NCBI GenBank assembly: GCA_039621445.1
Contig: CP154955.1
Span: 61,225,564 to 61,289,563 of the forward strand
Source of the DNA: Euglena gracilis
Taxonomy: Eukaryota > Euglenida > Euglenophyceae > Euglenales
DNA: 64,000 bases
Direction of reading: 5' to 3'
Of the stretch, positions 44,201 to 53,200 are shown one piece after another. How positions within the stretch are numbered: position 1 is the stretch's first letter; each line of letters starts with the position of its first letter. The position numbers and the translations under genes are program-made. The notes beneath the pieces were generated by a model, which worked only from the letters and a program-made list of their open reading frames with translations, searched no databases and had not been told where the DNA came from.

Positions 44201-47200
44201 TGGGCTGTCTTTATTACTTGAGGTTCTAAATGGGGGGTTTACATGAAGGTTCGCACGTTTTCTTCTTAGAATACAACACCGGCAGTTGTGCCTCTTCCTT
44301 GCTCCAGATTCTTGCACGACCTCGTGGACCTGCTGAAGCGGGAGCGCAAGAAGCTGCTGACACGGCCGGGGGCATTTCTGTACCTTTTGGGGGGGGGGGG
44401 AGGTGGCAAGAAAGCAACCAGCCAGCTGCGTTTTCAACCCTTCCAACCTGCCAGAATTCTGGAGTCATGGCCAGACTCCCCGGATCACAGAAATGCAGCA
44501 TATGATCCACGTGCGGCGGATTGGAAAATGAATGATTTATGTATTATTACCTTGAGAGTTTTAGTAATCAGACCACGTTTACCCCCCAAACAGGACAAAC
44601 ATAAAAATTGGTGATTTGATTTCATGAAAACATGACATACCCCCTCCCCCGAGTAGAACCGCAGGGCCACCGTTGTGCACTTTGGTTCCAAACCTCAAGG
44701 AGGGGAGGAGAAGTTTTGCAGGAGAAGTTTTGGTCAACGTTTCTCCTGTTTTTCTTTGGAGGGGGCCACATTTGCACGTCGGTCAAAATCCTGAGAGGGC
44801 TTCTACTCGGGGGGGGGGGGGGAGGGGCATGGGGTATCTTTTCAGGGACGGGGTTCACCTCAGATAACGACGATTCCTTTGGGACTGTCATGAAGAACGA
44901 TCGCCGCGCATTCGGGGCAGGGCCCCCCGGGGCCGGTCCTCCGTGGGGCTCATCGTGCGGCAGCTGTCGCTGCTGCTCAACCCGGAGCGCCTCTACCGCG
45001 AGCTGGCCGCCATCCTGCGGGAGGAGCCGGTGCCTGCCCTGCCCCCCCCCCCCAGACTGAGCTTTGGGGGGGCCGACCACCCCACTGTCTGGGTCTGCCT
45101 GGGCAGACCCTCCAAAGGACCCAGATCCAACCCACCCACGGGGTGGGATGGTGGAGGGTGCCAGGCTCTCGGCCAAGGCACTCTGCCGCTGAAGACGACG
45201 GCGGCCAGAAAATGGGCTGATTTCGGGGCACATCCAGGCAGGCACTCGAGGGCACTCCGAGACCCCCCGCGGTATAAATTCAGCCTGCTGTCCCCAGGGG
45301 CAAGGGACGGGATTTTTTTCAACTAAGGACCTCCTTTGGGCCACGTGATGAACAAGAGGGCCTTTTGCCGGTTCAGGGCTCGCACCGGCTCGGATGTCAA
45401 AAGGTCAAAAATATTTTTGCATGTTTTCGGTGGACTGTGCCTAAACCCCCCCTCACTTATAACCCCCCCGGGGGTAAAAGGATCCTGTTTAGTGGTTGGC
45501 CCCGAGGAGGGGGTTATAAGTGGGGGGGTTACAGCCTTGGCGGTTCTCTTTGCCTTCTCATGTCTTCCCGGGGGGGGGTTATAAGTCACGGTTTAGTGGT
45601 TGGGCCCGAGGGGGGGGGGGTTATAGGATGGGGGGGGGTTATAAGTGGGGCGTCGGGTTTACACGCGACCAAAAATCTCATCTGTGACCATGAGGTGGAC
45701 TACCAGGTCAAGGTATGTCTCTGTAAGTTGTGACCTGGTTCTGGGTTGCTGTTGGCATCTTTTTGCCCTTCGTTCCTGCAAAGTTATTTGGGCACACTGT
45801 CAGAACCCAGCGATTTTATTTTGGTGCTTCCAATTTGCTTTCTTACAAACCGCCTCGTACCAAAGGATGGTTTCCCAAGCCCCCCCGTTTGCAACGAAGG
45901 AAAGAGGTTATGCTTGAGATTCCTTGGGTTGAGGTTAGACTGGGATTTGAGCTCTCTTTCTCCCTAGGAGTCAAGGCACTGACTTAAACCCAACCCGCTG
46001 CTCCCTTTCCGTCCCCATGTGATCCTGTATTGAAAGCTAGCATACAACGTCGATCCATCAGAAAGAGCACGAGCACAAGCCAGTCATTGTCTGTCTGCAT
46101 ACTGATCAACTGTTTCCCATCTGCAGGATAAAGAGTTCGTTGGCACACTTGTGCAGTTGCTGAATATGATCCTCTTGTCGATCCACTTCCTGTATGGCGA
46201 CTGTCTTGACAATCACCTCCAAATAGAGAACCAATACATGCACACACACATGTGTGTGTGTACATATGTATACACATATGTAATACATATGTGTAACACA
46301 TATATGTATATGTGTATATACATATACATATATACATATGTATATGTATACATATATGTATGTATATACATATATACATATATATACATGTATATGTGTG
46401 TATACATATGTACATATGTATATACATATGTATACACACACACACCCATATATACATACATACATACATATATATGTATGTATGTATATATATGTATATT
46501 CATCACCACAAAACCAGAAGTTCCCTGAGTGTTTTAAAGGGTAACTGAATTCCAAGCAGACTTTTCCTCTTTTTTTTAATATGAAAGGCAGCCCAAAAAT
46601 TAAAGCATTGGTGTTTGGGATTTTCCAACCTATGACAAAATAAATATGCGCTTGACACACTTTCTCGTCGATTTCAAAGATGTGTGCATCGGTGTTTGCA
46701 GAATGTGCAGTTTTGCAAGAGCAAGGCCCATGACCCTGTGGGGGTGTGAGTTGGATCCCGTTGACGTCCGCGGAGCTGATGCCCCTGCGGGAGCTGCTGC
46801 GTGGGGGCCTGGAGGTGGAGGACGCCCGCAGCCTGTTCCTGGCCCTGTACTATTGCTGGTGTGTGTGTGTGTGTGTGTGTCTGCACGGATGCATTTTATG
46901 TGGGTGCACTGTGTATTTGTGTACAGTGCATTTTTCCAGAGAAAGATGGATGTATATCTTTATAACAAATATATCATATATGAGAGAGAGAGAGAGAGAT
47001 ATATATATATATATTATATACATATATTCATGGATTACACACCGTTTTTTTCAAAGACAATATGCACAAACGTATATGCGCACGCAAATGGGCATATGTG
47101 CACGCACGCGCAATGGTCTCCCTGCTGCGACGGACTTTGTGCAGGAGCTACAACGCAGTGGCAACGCTCAGCCTGTGCTTGCTGGCGATGGCCCACGAGC

Positions 47201-50200
47201 ACGCCTACACCCTCGTCTGCTCTTTGTGTGCCTGCCTGCGTCCCCCATTCGGCGTTTCTGGTGAAGCCGGTGGTGGTCTGCACCGCGACAAATGGTCTCT
47301 GGTGGGTTTCTGTGTTTCGCCGCCAGGGCGGTCCTTAAGGGACAGGAAAGTTTATTTTATTTTATTTTCTTAAGGACCGCCCCCTTTCGGCCAAAGGGCC
47401 GGCCAAGGGCCGGGCTGGGACTTGAACGGGGTCAAAAATCAAAAGTCGGGGGGGGCATTTTTTTCATTATTTGGGTGGATGGGCGATGGTCCAAGGATGC
47501 CAGGAATCAATTTTTTTTTCCGGATGTCGACCTGTCCTTGCCAAAAATGCCAAAATTTCCTTTCCCATTTCCTGCATATTTTTCATGAAGTGTGCTGGGA
47601 CGGTGGAGTTTGTTTTTTTATTTGCTTAAGGACCGCCCTGTTCGCCGCCCCCCCAATTTCGGCTTCCTGTGGCTGCCTGCCAAGTTGGGGTCTGACCATC
47701 CTTTCCTCAACTCAAACCAGCCAGCGGGAATCTTCGGAACGTTGTGGGTGCCCCACCACTCCCCACTTTGCCTGCAGCGGGGAGATGCAGGTGACCGTCA
47801 ATTTCCTCACCCAGATCGACAAGCTCGTCCAGCTCCTGGAATCGCCCATCTTTGCCCGTGTGACCTCCCTTCCCCTTCTTCCAAGCAGATTAGGCACGTT
47901 GCTGGAAACAGTCTATCGGTGGCGCCATATTTAACCCAGCACCAGCTTATATTTCGTTTAAAGCAACAAAGGACCGGGCCAGATGGTTTCGACAATGTGT
48001 GTGGATTGCAGTGCAGGGTTGGGGAATTCCGCCTGACAACTTTGCAGGAGTGAAGGGGGTTTATTTTGAATTTTCCCCCGATGAGGGGGACAATGTAACT
48101 TTGGCATTTAGATGGGGCAAATTTATGGCCATTTGCTTTACTTTTCTGGCCCAGGCGCTCTCAAGGACCGGATTCTTTTTTCCGGTTAGGCCAAAAGGCT
48201 GGCCATTGGCCGATCCAGACGTCGAACGGGGTCGAAAGTTAAAAAAGTTGAAAAATGCATTTTTTGACATTTTGGGTCGATGGCCGCCTGTGGATTTTGC
48301 ATTCAATGTGCTGGGATGGGATTTTTTGGGGAGGATTTTTTTTTTTTGCTCAAGAACCGCACTGGTCTGGTAATTTGTTACCTCTTCAGGATTGTTTCTT
48401 GGCTGTGGTCCACCGGTTTTGACAGTGGGCAGTAACCAATGGAGTAAACAGAATTTGAATGAAAGTGAAGGCCAACAAGGAGCTCGCCAACAGATCAGCG
48501 AGCTCCTGAGAATGTGGAGCGAGGATGTCCTGAGAATGTGTCAGGAAATCACGCACACCTGCTGTGAAGAGAAAACAGAATACTTGGCGACGATTAACGG
48601 CCATTAAAAATGGAAAGTGAAGGCCAGAAATACAGGGTCAGCCAAGAAAGTTTTTCAACAGTTGGGTATTTCCTCCAAAAGTGGGCATGTCAGGCTTGGG
48701 GGGTAAATCTGGACTGCAGCCTTGAACGTCTGGGACCCTGGGGTCCCAGCAGTTTAGTGGGCGCGGTCCATTGTATTTGGGGAACCCTGGTGGCAGTTTC
48801 ATTGGCTATTTTACCGGTGTGTTATGCTCATGTTGCTTTTTTTTAGGTATCGCATTTGGGTTATAGTTATCGTTCAGAAATGTATTATGGTAAGGGGTAG
48901 TCGTTGGGCCGAAGTCAGGCCGAAATTGGACCTGAATGTGGGCTTGGTTTTGGGCCAGGTTTGGGTATAATGGCTGACATCCTGACCTCAACCTTATTCT
49001 GAACCCCAGTCCAATACTGTCCTGAACCAATCCCTATCCCCATTCCTTTGAATCAGTTTCGTGCTGCACATTTGTTGGGGTCATCTCCAGGGGAGGAAAA
49101 AGACACAGGCAAATTTAGGTTGGGCTGCCACAGACCCCCCACCCCCCGAAGTGTAGGGTTGTCTGGAAGCTGTGACGCACCATTCCCTCGGAACTCAGAG
49201 AAATCTGCAACCAGGGATTTTCTGAAGCCGGAGGGCATCCCACCCAGGGGGGGGGTGCAGCCAGCCACTTTCTCCCCCAGGCAGCAGCAGCCAGCTGGGC
49301 TGTGGACACCCCAGGGGTTGAGTGACAATAAAGTTGGGCCAGCCTGACGCCGGGGCAGGGGTTTTTTTTAGTCGTGGACCCCCGGGGGGGGGGGAAGGGG
49401 GGTAGGGTGGGTGGGTCTGGCCGAGCCCCCCTGGGGGGTGTCCCCCAGGGGGGACTGGGTTATACTTTTCAGCGCCTTTGGCGCCAACAATTTTTGAAAG
49501 TGCTATTTTTAGCATTTTTCGCAATTTTTTTGGCCATTTTCGGGGGAAGGAAAGTGGGTCCCCCGGGCCCGGGAGGCCCCCCCAGGGGGTGGGTGGGGGG
49601 GACTCCCCCCCCTCCCTGGTCTTTAAAAAACCCATGCGCCAGGGGCCAAAATGTTGGAAATTGGTATTTGAGTGTTCTTGAGTGTGCTTGAATGTGAATT
49701 TGAGCTTTTTTGGGGGGATCTTCCTTAAAACGCAAACCCGCTGGATTTGGTCTTTTTTTTGCCAGCTTCTGGCTGCCAGTTCCACCCAGCCCTGCACTGG
49801 ACCCCCCCCACTGGGGGAGGGGTCCAGTTGGGGTTCTGTGAGAGGGGGGGGGGTTCAGCCAGCACCTTTTTCCAACTGGCTGGCTGGACCCCCCTGGACA
49901 TCCTGAAGCAACTCCCTGTCGACGATCCTTGAGCTTTGTCTGAGTTTGAGTTCCGCTGCTGGTGCACATGGGCGTCGCCAATGCCCCCTTTTTCCGCCAG
50001 ACGTGCGGCTGCAGCTGCTGGAGCCCACGCGGCACCCATACCTGGTGAAGACCAGGTTTCTTTTTAAGGAAGTTTGCACCTCCCCCCCTCCCCCCCCCCG
50101 GGGATGGGTGCTATGGGCAGGTGGGGGATGGGGCACCTTCGACCCCGGGGGGGGGGGGTTGGAGATTTTGGAGTGGGCAGTGCTATTGCTCACCCCCGGC

Positions 50201-53200
50201 ACTAAAGGCACTGGGGGCCTGAAAGTGCCATTGTAAAGGAAATTTGCCTGGGTCGGCAGGCACCAGGGTCCAAACCGACCCCTCCCGGGGGGGGGGGGGT
50301 GCACCAGAGTTCCTCACCCGGCCAGGAGGAGCAACAAAGAGTACTGGTGCAAGGTGTCCCTGGCCACTCACCACACAACTGGGCCAGAAGCGACGTTGGC
50401 GCCGGCCATGAACAGACAAGAAGCCTTAGTGCAACTACGGGGGGGTGCCTGCTGTGGGCAGGCACCCCACAGCACAAGGCACCCCCCCCACCCCATAGCA
50501 CAAGGCACCCCCCCACCCCAGAGCACAAGGCACCCCCCTCCTCCCGGTCGGTAAACAGAAGCTTGGCGAAGACGCTATTTGGCATTCTGATGCTGCTGCC
50601 CCACTCGCCCTGGGGCACAGGCCTGGGATGGCAAACCTGGTTTGCCCCAGTCAAGCAAAAAAGTCCCCCCAAAAAGGGATTCAACCCCCAAACAAATAAC
50701 CGTACGGTCTGGGTACGGGTCTGGTTGACCAAATGACAAGTTTGGTGGGGGGGGAGGGTGGGGAAGATCTGTTGATGTTTTTGAAACCGTTTGGCAAGTT
50801 CTGAAGTTTGGAAGGTCTCACAGTTTGTGGGCGGCTTCTGTCTGCCAATTCTGGCTGGTGTGTTTGGAACAGAAATGGAGAGAATGACGCCATGGGTTGG
50901 TCAAAACACTGTTTGGCTTGGGGGGGGGGGCGTTTGTTGTAACCCCCCCCCCAAATGACACCCCCCAAATTTATGACCCCCTTGACGGAGAAGACCCCCC
51001 TTAACGTGAAACGCCAGGGCGGGTCGCTTGAATGTGCTGGAACAGCAGGTTTCTGTTTCTGTTTTCAAGGGACTGGCTTGGTCATTATGAACAAGTGATC
51101 AGAAATAGTGCTTTGCCAAGTTGGCCTTGGCAGGTGAGTGTCCAGGATTTGTGTCGAAGGCGGTCCATAAGGGACGGGAATTTTTTTCCCCTTGGGGGTC
51201 GAACGGGGTCAAAATTGAATAATTCGAAAAAAAACATACTTTTTGATTGAATTCATTTTTTTTTCCTTCAGGGACCCCTGTTCGAAACATCGAACGTTGG
51301 GGAGGGCGACTGCCAGTGGAAATTTCAGGGTTTTATGACTTTAGGGCAGTTCATATGGGCGGGATGCTTTCTGACTGCCCCTCAAGCCTAAGGGCGGCCA
51401 ACAGCCGGTCTGGATGGATCGAAAATCAAAACGTCAAAAAAAACGCATTTTTTTTGGTCGTTTGGGTGGATGGTCCAAGGAATGCCGGAAATCGACCTGC
51501 TTTTGCCCAAATTTAGTTTTTTCCCCGGTGTGGTCACTGAGCGTTGGTGGGACGGGCTCTTTTGCTCGGGCCGCCCTGGATATTGCCGTTGCATAATTTG
51601 GTGACGGGCAGCGACACTGTGACTGGACTCAGTGGGGAGTAGGTGGGGAAAGGCGCTCCTCGGCGTCACCAGTCCTCCGCGTATGATTTGCTCAAGAACC
51701 GCCTGAAGAGCGTGTCCACGCTGACCCTCACGACCTATATTCAGTATGCCGTTCGTGCAGTGGCTGCGGTTGCTGACCTCCCCCTATTAAGTGCACGGGT
51801 GCACACATTTCAAGGATGTAGCTTGGGACCCCGAATGGGTGACCACTTATTACGGCACTGTACACTTATTCGGGCAAAGCACAAATACTTTTCCACCCTA
51901 TCGTCCAAGCCCAAATTTGACACGTAATCATTTGACTCATTGCTTGACATCACAAAATAAGGGGAAAACTGAAAAACAGTGAAGTATTTGGTCTGAGAAG
52001 GACAGTTCTGAGAATTTTTTGTGCTTTCCGACCTCAGATTTGACAGTGATTCCTCCTTTGTGGGTGGTGCGCACTTTTTAGGGAGGTAGTTTCGGACCCT
52101 TTGGGGGTGCGCACCCATTAAAGGGCACTGAGGGGGGGTTTTACCCTTTGGGCCGTTTTTTTTTGGTCAAAAAATCGGTTCATTCAAAATTTAATAAACG
52201 AAACAGAATCAAAGGAAACGTCTGGAGGAAAAAAATGATGCCCTTGGAATGCCCTATCCAACCATGCTTGCTTTTTTACCCAACTCTTCGTGTATACCGA
52301 GTTATAGCCATTTTTAGCCAGTTTTGGCCCTTTGGGTCAAAACTGGGCAGTTTTGGCTGGTTTGGGATAAAAATAAAATCGATGTTTTTAGAATATCTTG
52401 GGACTGAAGCAAAATCAAAGCAAACGTTTGGCGACCCAAAACAAAGCTGCTGGAACTTCCTGTCTTATGGTATTTTGATTCCCTGCAACACCACAACTGG
52501 CCCAAGTTATAGCCAGTTTAAGGGTGTTTCGCTCCAAATACTGTGGCTCAGCATTGCTCAAAACCTCGTTTGAAGTGGGAGGTTTATCGGTCCCATTTAC
52601 CCCCCAAAATGAGACCACGCCTGCTGAATAAGGCCCCCCCCCCTGGACCAACCGTGGAAAAATCAAAAAAAATTGATCCAGTGCTTGATGCAAGGAGAGT
52701 GTTTGAGATAGAGGGAGAGGCGGACCGACCACTGGGACATGCGGACCTCCCCTGGACTGGTTAAAAGTCGTTTGGCGCTTTGTGCCTAAAACGGTTACCA
52801 TTTTCGACAAATTTTTGCCCAAAACTGCCCAAGGATCTTGGGAGGGAAGGTTTTTTGGTCCGGCATTTTCGGCCAGGCCAAAAATCACCCAGACTGTGCC
52901 ATTGTTTCGTTGGGGGATCCCTTCCCTTCCTGGACCGGGGGGGGGGTCCACCCACCCCCCACTTGCCCCTATCCTTATGTCGAATGCTGCTTAGACCCCC
53001 CAACTTTAAGACTCAATGATAAGACCCCCCCTGGAAGTTTCCAGCAATGGAACGAAAAATCAGACCCGGGTCTTATTTTTCGGGAGGCTGTCGTTCTTGG
53101 GGACCTTGGGCGGGGGAGGCGGTAGGCATGATTCTGTCCTTCTTTTCCATGTGGGCACTGTGTGAGGGGAATGTAATAATAATATAAAAATATATAATAA

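Noticed and set aside
45661-45720. GC-balanced stretch ([11 protein letters not shown]) as a VAC14 exon between exons 14 and 15
   Set aside because: Exons 14 and 15 already join in phase with conserved sequence, and no matching Vac14 segment is missing there.
46235-46660. Tyrosine/isoleucine-rich frames
   Set aside because: Translations of the TATGTA/TACATA microsatellite.
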